This document shows, one piece after another, positions 1 to 9,700 of a DNA stretch of 18,928 nucleotides (position 1 is the stretch's first letter; every line of letters begins with the position of its first letter). Below the pieces are notes generated by a model. That model was not told the DNA's origin, searched no databases, and was given only the letters and a program-made list of their open reading frames with translations. Source of the DNA: JAAFKA01 sp043748455 (GTDB taxonomy: Bacteria; Bacteroidota; Bacteroidia; Cytophagales; Thermoflexibacteraceae). The position numbers and the translations under genes are program-made. The stretch spans positions 1 through 18,928 of the forward strand of contig JAYTNF010000277.1 of assembly GCA_043748455.1 (NCBI GenBank), written 5' to 3'.

Positions 1-2316
1 CAACTCGTTAAGTTCGTGATAATGCGTTGCAAACAAGGTTTTTGCAGCAAATTTTGGGTGATTATGCAAATATTCGACAATAGCCCACGCAATAGAAATA
101 CCATCATAAGTACTTGTACCTCTGCCGATTTCGTCCATCAAAACCAAACTTCTATCACTCAAATTGTTCAAAATACTTGCAGTTTCTGTCATTTCCACCA
201 TAAAAGTCGACTCACCTTTCGACAAATTATCTGATGCCCCAACCCTCGTAAAAACCTTATCCACCAAGCCAATATTTGCCGAACTTGCAGGCACAAAACT
301 GCCCATTTGTGCCATCAAAACTATCAACGCTGTTTGTCGCAACAATGCCGATTTTCCCGCCATATTTGGACCTGTAATAATCATAATTTGCTGTGTTTCG
401 TCATCTAAAAACACATCATTTGGCACATAATCCTCGCCAATAGCCAACTGTTTTTCTATAACAGGGTGTCGTCCATCACGAATATCTATAATTTTACTAT
501 CATTTAAAATGGGTTTTGCATAGTTATTTTTGCGAGCCACCGCAGCAAAACCCGACATACAGTCAATTCTTGCTATAATTTTTGCATTTCTTTGAATAGG
601 TGCAACAAATTCCTTTGCTTTTTCGACCATTACCCAAAAAAGTTGCTGTTCTATGGCTACAATTTTATCTTCGGCAGTCAATATTTTTTCCTCATAAATT
701 TTCAATTCCTCCGTAATATATCTCTCCGCACCCGATAAAGTTTGCTTGCGTATCCACTCTTTTGGCACTTTGTCTTTGTGCAAATTGCGAACTTCCAAAT
801 AATAACCAAAAACTTTATTATAACTGATTTTTAGCGAAGGAATGCCTGTTCGCATTGCTTCTTGTTGCTGAATTTTCTCTAAATAATCTTTTCCTGAACC
901 CGAAATTCTCCGCAATTCATCGAGTTCTGTGTGGACATTTTCACGTATCAAATTGCCTTGATTTGCCACTAAGGGAACTTCGTCTAATAACTCTGCATCT
1001 ATTTTAGTGAGTAATTCTGTGCATAAATCCAATACGCCAAGCCCCCCAACCCCCGAAGGGGGAGTAAAAACTCCTTCCCCTTTGGGGGTTGGGGTGGGGC
1101 TTATTCCCCCTTCGGGGGTTAGGGGGCTGTTCAATAATTCTTTAATCGGAATAATATTTTGCAAAGCACGTCTTAATTGGTTCATTTCTCTTGGATTAAT
1201 TCTTCCTGCCGAAACTTTGGAAATTAACCTTTCCAAATCTCCAATATTTTTTAAAGGTCGTGTAAGATTTTCTGTAATTTCTTCATTTTCATAAAAATAT
1301 TGCACAATTTCTTGGCGTTTTTCTATTTCTTCGACAGATTTTAAAGGCAAAACCAACCAATTTTTTAGCAATCTTGCACCCATTGGCGTAATGGTTTCAT
1401 CGAGAATATCAATTAATGGAACTCCATTTTCTTGTTGTGGATACAGTAATTCTAAATTTCTAATCGTAAATTTATCGAGCCAAACATATTTTTCTTCTTC
1501 TATTCTGCTTATAGTCGCAATGTGTTTTATTTCGTGATGTTCGGTATTTTCGAGATAAAATAAAATTGCACCCGCAGCAATAATGCTATTGTGTTGATTA
1601 TCAATGCCAAAACCTTTTAAATTTACCGTATTAAAATGCTTTGTCAATTTTTCGTGTGCATACTCATATTGATAAACCCAGTCTTCTACCGTAAATAAAT
1701 TATATTCTTCGTTAAAATAACTTTCACATTCTTGTCTTTTGGCTCTGCTATAAATAATTTCGGAAGGTCTAAATCCTTGCAATAGTTTTTCGATATAAGG
1801 TAATGTTCCCTGTGTAACCATAAAATCACCTGTCGAAATATCTAACAAAGAAATTCCTATTACATCTCCTTTACCAAAATGTAAGGAAGCTAAGAAATTA
1901 TTACTTTTTATGTCTAAAACAGTGTCATTATAAGAAACTCCAGGGGTTACTAATTCCGTAATTCCACGTTTTACAATTCCTTTTGCGAGTTTTGGGTCTT
2001 CGAGTTGGTCGCAAATAGCCACTCTTTGCCCTGCACGTACCAATTTAGGCAAATAATTATCTAAGGAATGGTGCGGAAATCCTGCCAATTCAATAAAAGT
2101 TCCTACGCCATTGCCTCTTTTTGTAAGCACAATGCCTAATATTTTGCTTGCTTTGATAGCATCTTCGCCAAAAGTTTCATAAAAATCACCCACACGAAAC
2201 AACAAAATTGCCGTTGGGTGCTTTTTTTTGAAAGCATTATATTGTTTCATCAAAGGTGTTTCGGCAACATCTTTTTCTTTGGTTTTTGGAGTAGGTTCGT
2301 CAGGATTAAAAAGCAT
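1..2316 (-). CDS. mutS: DNA mismatch repair ATPase MutS, C-terminus cut by window edge
   Basis: MutS recognises mispaired bases and, with MutL, starts strand-directed repair in the cytoplasm. The frame is open from ATG at 2316 to the window edge, giving 772 residues. It ends in ATHYHELNEL, so roughly the last 100 residues of a normal MutS are missing. Residues 21-50 carry the mismatch-reading region with the Phe-x-Glu motif (GDFYETF, F45 and E47). The ATPase shows Walker A GPNMAGKS (about 649-656) and Walker B LVLMDEIGRGTS (D728, E729). Connector, core and clamp regions lie between. Residues about 397-426 (PLTPEGG ... PPSGVGG) are encoded by a GC-rich palindromic element inside the core region and have no counterpart that I recall in MutS proteins. 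I checked every in-frame codon from 1 to 1320 and most of the rest and found no stop, so the gene appears intact. The start is the first ATG downstream of a good promoter. It is divergent from the permease gene. Confidence 0.96.
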   Translation of the reverse strand, partial: MLFNPDEPTPKTKEKDVAETPLMKQYNAFKKKHPTAILLFRVGDFYETFGEDAIKASKILGIVLTKRGNGVGTFIELAGFPHHSLDNYLPKLVRAGQRVAICDQLEDPKLAKGIVKRGITELVTPGVSYNDTVLDIKSNNFLASLHFGKGDVIGISLLDISTGDFMVTQGTLPYIEKLLQGFRPSEIIYSRAKRQECESYFNEEYNLFTVEDWVYQYEYAHEKLTKHFNTVNLKGFGIDNQHNSIIAAGAILFYLENTEHHEIKHIATISRIEEEKYVWLDKFTIRNLELLYPQQENGVPLIDILDETITPMGARLLKNWLVLPLKSVEEIEKRQEIVQYFYENEEITENLTRPLKNIGDLERLISKVSAGRINPREMNQLRRALQNIIPIKELLNSPLTPEGGISPTPTPKGEGVFTPPSGVGGLGVLDLCTELLTKIDAELLDEVPLVANQGNLIRENVHTELDELRRISGSGKDYLEKIQQQEAMRTGIPSLKISYNKVFGYYLEVRNLHKDKVPKEWIRKQTLSGAERYITEELKIYEEKILTAEDKIVAIEQQLFWVMVEKAKEFVAPIQRNAKIIARIDCMSGFAAVARKNNYAKPILNDSKIIDIRDGRHPVIEKQLAIGEDYVPNDVFLDDETQQIMIITGPNMAGKSALLRQTALIVLMAQMGSFVPASSANIGLVDKVFTRVGASDNLSKGESTFMVEMTETASILNNLSDRSLVLMDEIGRGTSTYDGISIAWAIVEYLHNHPKFAAKTLFATHYHELNEL
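1040..1128. repeat. GC-rich palindromic repeat element inserted in frame in mutS
   Basis: This run of C and G tracts sits in otherwise AT-rich sequence. The left arm (1040-1067, with core AACCCCCGAAGGGGG) and the right arm (1101-1128) are 28-nt inverted copies differing at two positions. The middle (about 1068-1100) is a third, more diverged copy in the same orientation as the right arm. Read with mutS, the element adds about 30 codons (residues 397-426) and keeps the frame, with no stop. Its peptide is rich in Pro, Gly, Thr and Ser. It resembles in principle the Rickettsia palindromic elements that sit inside coding genes. Similar GC-rich C/G-tract repeats are, from general knowledge, common between genes in Bacteroidota. 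Exact insertion borders are not visible. Confidence 0.88.
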
Positions 2317-2383
2317 TGTATTGATATATGTGTGTGATTTACAAGTAGATTTGCCTTTTGGCGAATGAAAATTTATTAATCTC

Positions 2384-2415
2384 CAAACATACTAAAAAAA
2401 CAGTTTTTCTACAAA
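2384..2415 (-). promoter_or_regulatory. Predicted Bacteroidota-type promoter of mutS
   Basis: On the minus strand, TTTG (2415-2412) is followed after 20 nt by TATGTTTG (2391-2384). This matches the Bacteroidota consensus TTG/TTTG about 20 nt upstream of TAnnTTTG. Transcription would start around 2377, giving a leader of about 60 nt before the ATG at 2316. Confidence 0.55.
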
Positions 2416-2665
2416 AAATATAGAGTTTTGTTTGGGAAAAGAAAATAATTTTGCCTAAATTAAATTAAAGCAAATACCCAAAAATAAGTAGTTTTCACAA
2501 AGTTTTGAAGTTTTTAAAAGCTGCTTGAACTTTGAATTTACAAACTACATCTGAAAACAACTAATAAAAAATTATTTATTTTTTATCACTTTGCCATCAT
2601 TATGGCAGTATTATAACACTAATGTTTTTTAGCACAAAAAACTAAGTACTATTCCCAAAAAGCAT

Positions 2666-2673
2666 TATATTTG
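2666..2673 (+). promoter_or_regulatory. Candidate -7 box for the TSUP permease gene
   Basis: TATATTTG matches the Bacteroidota -7 consensus TAnnTTTG. No TTG is seen at the expected -33 spacing, so support is partial. A transcript starting near 2680 would leave about 50 nt before the TTG start at 2730 but only about 10 nt before the out-of-frame ATG at 2690. That favours the TTG start. Confidence 0.35.
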
Positions 2674-2729
2674 TAATACGACCTAATCAATGCCTATTAA
2701 ATTTTCAATCACACATAAAATATTTTATT

Positions 2730-3506
2730 TTGGACACAGATATTTCAATTATTGCCATAGCTTTTATAGCTTTTTTTGCGGGTTTCATAGATGCTATTGT
2801 TGGTGGTGGAGGTTTGGTACAAGTGCCTGCTATGTTTATTATTTTTCCACATTTTGCTGTGCCTCAAATTATTGGTACTAATAGGTTTGCATCTTTTGCA
2901 GGAACAAGCGTGGCGGGTTATCAATATTCAAAAAAAGTTGTTATCCCTTGGAGAACTGTTTTTTATGCGGGAGTTGGTGCTGCGGTAATGTCTTTTTTGG
3001 GTGCCACAATATCAAGTTTAATTGATGCAGCTATTTTAAAGCCCATAATGTTGGTGCTGATGACTTTGATAGCTATTTATACTTATAAAAATAAAGATTT
3101 TGGGCAAGTAGAAATTACAGAAATTGCAACAAAGAAAATACATTATTATGGAATCATAATTGGGTCATTGGCAGGGTTTTATAATGGATTTATTGGACCT
3201 GGAACAGGAAGTTTATTGGTTTTTGGATTTGTGAGTGTGGTAGGTTATAATTTTTTAATGGCTTCGGGAGTTTCCAAAATCGTAAATGTTGTGGCAGATA
3301 TAAGCTCTTTAATTTTCTTTCTTTTTAAAGGTTTTGTTATCTTCAAAATTGCAATTCCCATGATGATTTGCAATATGTTAGGGTCTTATTTGGGGAGTAA
3401 AATGGCAATTTCAAGAGGTAATTCTTTTGTGAGAATCATGTTTTTGGTGGTTGTTTTTGGGTTAATATTACGATTTGGATATGATATTTTGATACTAACA
3501 TTTTAA
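2730..3506 (+). CDS. TauE/SafE (TSUP) family membrane permease
   Basis: A polytopic inner-membrane protein of 258 residues, the usual size of the TSUP (formerly DUF81) family. Members move anions such as sulfite, sulfonates or other organosulfur compounds; the substrate here cannot be told. About eight hydrophobic segments are visible. The two family half-repeats show as GFIDAIVGGGG near residues 18-28 and GFYNGFIGPGTGS near 149-161. The second half continues with the typical ASGVSKIVNVVAD stretch. The likely start is TTG at 2730: the first in-frame ATG falls at about residue 36, after the first conserved glycine-rich motif, and no in-frame ATG lies upstream. It is divergent from mutS and convergent with the giant surface-protein gene, so it is probably monocistronic. 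Family confidence is high, start confidence moderate. Confidence 0.9.
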   Translation: MDTDISIIAIAFIAFFAGFIDAIVGGGGLVQVPAMFIIFPHFAVPQIIGTNRFASFAGTSVAGYQYSKKVVIPWRTVFYAGVGAAVMSFLGATISSLIDAAILKPIMLVLMTLIAIYTYKNKDFGQVEITEIATKKIHYYGIIIGSLAGFYNGFIGPGTGSLLVFGFVSVVGYNFLMASGVSKIVNVVADISSLIFFLFKGFVIFKIAIPMMICNMLGSYLGSKMAISRGNSFVRIMFLVVVFGLILRFGYDILILTF

Positions 3507-3507
3507 A

Positions 3508-3591
3508 TTTGTCATTCTGAGCTTGCAAAAAATCTAGCTTATTGTATCAGATTTTTCGCAAGCTGGTGGCAACCCCACTCAGAATGACAAA
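3508..3591. repeat. Interspersed palindromic repeat with GTCATTCTGAG ends
   Basis: An imperfect inverted repeat starting directly after the permease stop. Outer arms TTTGTCATTCTGAG (3508-3521) and CTCAGAATGACAAA (3578-3591) are perfect complements. Inner arms (3522-3535 and 3549-3562) pair with one mismatch around a 13-nt loop. The right side carries 15 extra unpaired bases (3563-3577). Sequences with such ends are, from general knowledge, a frequent interspersed element in Bacteroidota. Between two convergent genes it could also act as a bidirectional terminator. The remaining 3592-3719 is AT-rich with nothing recognisable. Confidence 0.75.
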
Positions 3592-3719
3592 ATATATAAA
3601 CAAATTTGCATTGATGCTTATACATTTTTATTTGCCTATTTCATATAAAAATAATTATTTTGCTATAAAAAAGTTAGCTTTACTAATAAAACAGTGCTTG
3701 GTTATTGGCACTCACTACA

Positions 3720-6700
3720 TTACTGTTTCACAAATCTTTTTGTTGCAAAACCTTTATTAGTTTGCAAACGCAAGCAATAAGTACCCGATGCCCAAGACGA
3801 AACATTGATATTTTGCTCAATGAAAACCGAATTTTTATCTATTTTTTGCTCCCACAACACACGACCTAAAACATCTGAAATCTTAATTGTTGTGTTACCA
3901 AAATATTCGTTATCCAATTCCATTTTCAAGTTTTCAGTTGTCGGATTTGGATAAACTTTTAAGCTATTTTTCAGCATTTCGTCTTCGGTTCCTGTTACCA
4001 TATTTATAAATTTATAGGTTTCAGAACTTGCAGCACAACCTTCTTCTGTGATGAGGTTTACTTTATAGTCTCCAAATTTATTAGCTTCTGGCGTAAAAGT
4101 TTTGCTTGTTGCTCCAGAAATCGGACTTTCAAAATAGAACCATTGATATTTATTTTTAGGGTTTCCGTTGTCAATGACTGTAAAAACTCCGTTGTTATTT
4201 TGCAAAATCGGTTTTATATACAAGATAATCATAGCTTTTGCCGAACTTTCTATATCTCTAACAACCGTAACTGCAAAAATTGTATCAATGGCTTGCTTTG
4301 GCGTAAATGTAACTGTGCTTTTGTTATTTGTTATAATTACTGTTGTTCCATCATACCAATTCCACTTTGTAGATGGTGCTTGCGTGCCTTGTGCAGTCAG
4401 TGTTACCGAACTATTGCCTACACAATAAGGCAGTGGTTGCGTAATTTGTGGTATTGCAGGTACAACTTTCACATTATAAAAATACGTAATAGTCAAATTT
4501 GGCAATAAATTATTTTTCACACTACATATATATCCACCTGTACTTTGTGGCTGAATATTTTGAATAGTTAAAATACTTGACGTTGGCGTTGTTACCGCAG
4601 TTTGTGCAGTTGTACGCCACTGATATAGGTTTTGTGTGCCACCGGCTTGTGGGTCTAAATCCATTTTTTGACCTGTGGCAATCGTAACCGCAACTGTATC
4701 TTTTGCTATTTGTGGACTATACTGAAAACTTGCAATGCGAATTAAAGATTCTAAACTTTCAAAACCTAACTTGTTATTTTTCACGTCTAATGTTCCCAAA
4801 ACATTCAAATTTTGCAAATTTGGTAGTTTTGCAAATTCATTATCATTCAAATAAAGTTCTTGTAACAAAGTCAAATTATTAATTTCAGAAGGCAAAATTC
4901 CTGTAAACTTATTATTGTTAAGAAACAAAACAGATAAGCTTCGTAAGTTTCCTAATTCTTTTGGAACAACACCTGATAATTGATTATTGTCTAATGCTAA
5001 TGTAATTAGATTTGCTAGATTTCCTAAGCTACTTGGAATTGTGCCACTTAATTTATTGCCTCTAAAATTTAAGTCTTCCAATTCTATTAAGTTTCCAACA
5101 GAACTTGGAATTGTGCCATTCAAATCTGGATTTGCACGAATATTTAACTCTTTGAGTTTTGATAAATTGCCGATAGAAGTAGAAATAGTGCCTTTTAATT
5201 TGTTATTTGATAGCAACAACCTAATGACACGACCAATATTTTTATCCAAAACCACACCAAACCATGTGTCCATTGGTTGCGTTAAAATCCATTTTTTATC
5301 CCAACCTGCACCATTTGTACTGTTGTATAAATCTACCAAAGCTAAGGAATCTGTCCTCAATAAAGTTGGTTGATTGACAACAACAGTCAAAATTTTACGA
5401 ATTAAAGTTAAATTTGGTATCACTGTATTGGTAATTTTACAACTGTATGCACCCGAATCCGAGTATGCTAAAGAGCTGATTTTGTAATCAGAAATTTGGG
5501 AATTTGTGCCGATATTTGTGTTACTTTTTGTCCACTGATAGCTGTTTGCAGTTCCTGAAGTTTGAGTTGTCAAAGTTAAGGAAGTTGCAAAAACAGCCTG
5601 AATGGTTTTTGTGTCATTTATTGAGGCTTGGGGCGAATAACTAAAACGCAAGCCTGATGTTGTTAGTAAGGCTTTGTTAGGTTCTAAATCTCCAAATGTC
5701 AATTTATTATTTTCTACACTTAATCTTTTCAAGGTTGCAATGCCTGTGAAAGTTGGCATGCCATTAAAATTATTGTCATTTAATAACAATGTTACTAATT
5801 TATTTAAAGAAATAAAACTTGCAGGAATTGCATTTGTTAAACTATTTTCACTCAAATCTAAATAAGTTAATTTTGTTAAATTTCCAATCGTTGTAGGAAT
5901 TTGTCCGATAAGTTTATTGCCCGACAAGTCTAAACGGTTTAGACTTTGCAATTCACCAAATCTCAAAGGAATGCTATCTCCTAATTTGTTTTTTCGCAAA
6001 TTTAGTTCCTCCAATTTTGTCAATAATCGCAGAGAGTCTGCAATTTTTCCGTCTAATTTATTATCATTTAACCTTAAAATTACAACCCTATCTATGCTTA
6101 GAGTTACGCCATACCATGTGCGTATAGGCTGCGATAAATTCCATGAATTTTCCCAATTTTTACCATCAGCACTTCTGTATAAAGCCACCAAGGCTAATGA
6201 ATCTGATACATTTACACGAGGATTACCAACATTTAATATAATTGGATTGCGAATTAATGTCAAACCTACAACTTTTGTACTCGTAACATCACAAGAATAT
6301 ACGCCTGCATCATCAATAGCAACACTGTTGATAATATACAGACTGTCATTAGCAACTGCAGCATTCCCAAGTGCAATATTCCCTTTTCTCCAACGATAAA
6401 AGTTTGCTGTACCTGAAGTATTTGTACTCATTTTTATGCGTGTGCCTATTGTGGTTGTGGTACGAATGGTGTCATTAATTGTTGCTTGTGGTGCATACAA
6501 AGCAGGTTTAAAGTTTGGAACTGTGATATTTGGCTCCAAATCTTCAAAAGTCAAACGGTTATTATAAACTGCAAGACTTTTCATGTTTGTTAAATTTGTC
6601 AAAATTGGCAAATCTTTTAATTCATTATCATTTAATACTAAGTTTGTGAGTGTTTTAATGCCATTTAAAGTTGGTGCAACTCTGCCACTCAATTTGTTAA

Positions 6701-9700
6701 AACTCAAATCAAGGGTACGAATTAGCACAAAATCTGTCCAATTTGGAATGACACCTGTAAATTTATTGTTTGATAGATTTATCGTTACAGCAAGAGAAAT
6801 GTCATGCAATAACAAAGGCAAAGCTCCTGAAAATTCATTTTTCTGTAATTGTAACTCAATTAAACTTGATAGATTTGCAATGTTATCAATAGTTCCTGTG
6901 AGTTTATTTTCTGATAAATTTAGGAATTTGATGCTGCTGCCCATGCTCGTAGGCAAAGTTCCTGTAAATTCATTTTTGCTTAGGTCTAATTTTTCTAATA
7001 AGTTTTGGTCATCAAATAAAAGCACTGTGCCATTAAAATTTAGGGTTCCTGTTAAATTATTGCTCGACAAATTTAATACTTTTATAAATTCCATGTCTTT
7101 AATTTCTTCGGGCAATGTGCCTGTAAATTCGTTTACACTCAAATTAAGGTTTGTAATATTTGGAATATTAAATAACTCAATAGGCAAATCTTCATTAATA
7201 GCATTGTTGCTCAAATCAAGTTCACTAAGGTATTGCAAGTTTTCTAAGTCCAATAAATTGTTGGCAGTTTCCAAAGAATTACTACTTAAATTAAGTACTA
7301 CTAAATTTGCAATATTACTAATTGTAGTAGGTATGTCATCTATTAAGTTATTGGATAAATTTAAGTGTGTTACCTTTAATTTTCCAAAAGTAGTAGGTAC
7401 AATACCTGTAATTTTGTTATTACTTAAATCTAAACTTTGTAAACGTGACATTCTGCCATCGTTTGCCATAATAAAGGCAAAATCAGTCGGCAAGTTTCCA
7501 GACAAATCTTTGTCTGATAAGGAAATACTTACAACTCTTTGCACAGGCTCTTGATTCCATGTAACCCCTTCCCATGTTATAGGTGTTGGTGAGCTCCATA
7601 AAGTTGCAAGTGTGGGGTAAGCTGTTTTAAGTGTTTCAAGTGCTAATAAATCAGGATTTGAAAGTGTTGGAATAACCGTTGTTACGCCACAAGTCATCGA
7701 GACTTCAAAACCACTTCTTTCTACATTGGCATCAGAATATAACAAAAATGTCATGTAACCTCCTGCATTTGAACTTGTTATGGTAGCAGTTGGTAATTGT
7801 CCGTTGTGAAAAGTGCCAATTAAATTTGCGTTAAGTGTGTCATTGCTATTAAATACTTTTACCAAATCATAACTTGCTTCTACATCAAATCTTGTGAATG
7901 TTGCTGAAATTTGTCCATTTCCATTTGCAAAACTCGAACTTTGAAAAGTTCTGAAAACTCTACTATTAGCAATATAAGGAGCTGTTAAAGAACCAATATT
8001 ATATAAAGTTGGTGTTGCAACTCCACAGTTTACTCTTGGCTCTTGGGCTACACAACTGATATTGTATGTTACTGATGAACTTACAACTGTTGAATTAACA
8101 ACAACGGTCATGGTTTCTGAAATAGAAGTAAAATCTATTGGAATAATAATATTTCCTGTATATTCTGCAATTAAATTAGCAGTATTTACTGTTGTTCCAT
8201 TATAAATTCTTAGAAAATCTGTACCCAAATTCATAGCTGTAATTTTGAATTTTAGGGCTTGACCTGCGGTGGCTGTGTAATTTATGTTTGCTTTCTGAAT
8301 TCCTGTCCATGTTGCTGTTGGTGTTATTGGTACAACTGCACAATCTACAACTACATCATTATCAACGATTTGCATGGTTGCATCAGGAGTCAAACCCACA
8401 AAATAATCTGGCAACGGCATGGTGGTACTTGCTTGTAAAGTCAAAATTATGGTTTCTGCGGGGTTTATCACAAAATCGTCAATAGGCGTAATTGTAATTT
8501 CTGCACTTGTGCTACCTGCTGCAATTACTGCTGAGGTTGAGGTTGGAGTTCCTACAATATTTATGCCTCCCGATATTAGATAACGGGTAGTATTTGCAGT
8601 TCCCGAAATAATATAATTAACTGTTGTATTGGCAGCAATTGGAGAATTGAAATTAATTACAAATTTTCCTGCAACTGCATTTGTTTCCTCTGCATCAGTT
8701 CCTAAAACTATATTTGCTTGAGGGTCATCATTCTTAATTGTAATTGTGGAAGTAATTTCAGTAGCAACAGAACTTAATTGATAACCAACAGGTATTGGAT
8801 TTATCAAATCTAAGGTTACAGTTCTGTCTACATTAATTGCATTATCATCTATTGGATTTATGGTAATATCTACTGAATTTGTATTCATGGGCATGAGTAC
8901 AGTTCCCGAAGTTCCCGAAAAAGTAGTAGCACCTGTTACTGTATAATTTGTTCCAAAAATTGCCGAATTTGGGCTTAGTGTATTGATATTAAAACTAACT
9001 GTAATATCATTTGCTGTTTGGTTTGGTTTGCTAATGGTAAATTTTGCGGTTGTACCATTTTCTGTTGCAATACCTGTTTTGGTAATTGTTACAGCATTAA
9101 CATCATCAAGAATGGCTATGGAGCTTTGATTATCGGGTGCAGGTGCAACTACATACGTTTTTGCTGGTGTTGTGTGTATGACTGTCAAAATAATTGTTCT
9201 TGGTGCATTTGATACAAAATCATTTATTGGATTTATGGTAATGGTTACAGAAGTTGCATTTGCAGGAATAATTACAGTTCCTGAACCTGCTAAATAAGTT
9301 GCAGCACCTATTATGGTATAATTTGTTGGAAATATTGCAGTTCCTGCCACTGTAAAATGAACAGTTAAAGGCGTTGTTTTTGCAACACTTCTTGTAAATG
9401 TAAATGTTCCTGTTGTTGGAGTTTCTGAGGGAGTTCCTGCTGATGTTACTTCTACATCGTTTGTGTCGTCAATAATATTCTTGGTTGCAATATTTGTTGT
9501 ACCAATTAAATATGTTTCTGGACTTTTTGGTGAAACCGTAAAAATTACTGTTCTATCACCACTTTCTGTGTAGTCATTTATTGGGTTTAGTGTTACTACA
9601 ACACTATTTGTATTTGCAGGAATTATAACGGTTCCTTCTGTATTTGTGCCATTAATACTTACGCCACCTATGGCAGTTAATGTATAATGTGTGTTTGCGG

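Larger units (their letters stand above)
2317..2729. other. Divergent intergenic region between mutS and the TSUP permease gene
   Basis: This 413-bp AT-rich stretch contains no convincing gene. It holds the predicted mutS promoter (2384-2415, minus strand), a candidate -7 box for the permease (2666-2673, plus strand), and a small perfect inverted repeat (TGCCAT-CATT-ATGGCA, 2592-2607) lying about 60 bp upstream of the permease box. A short open frame starting with ATG at 2690 runs out of frame into the permease gene and looks spurious. Confidence 0.6.

Noticed and set aside
1021..1140. Possible frameshift or pseudogenisation of mutS by the insert
   Set aside because: Minus-strand codons were read through the element without a stop, and both flanks stay in the same MutS frame.
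1007..1294. Plus-strand open frame across the GC-rich element
   Set aside because: It lies antisense in mutS. It exists because the palindromic element is open in several frames.
2690..2881. Small plus-strand frame MPIKFSITHK...
   Set aside because: It overlaps the permease in another frame, ends soon and has a Cys/Trp/Tyr-rich translation typical of an out-of-frame reading.
5917..6399. Plus-strand open frame of 160 codons, with similar ones at 4987-5373 and 4143-4508
   Set aside because: These are shadows of the giant gene's LRR and Ig regions on the other strand. They have no promoter or family features.
6583..7554. Long plus-strand open frame of 323 codons
   Set aside because: It is antisense to the LRR block. 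The LRR codon pattern on the minus strand leaves this complementary frame open, and its translation is low-complexity with no recognisable domain.
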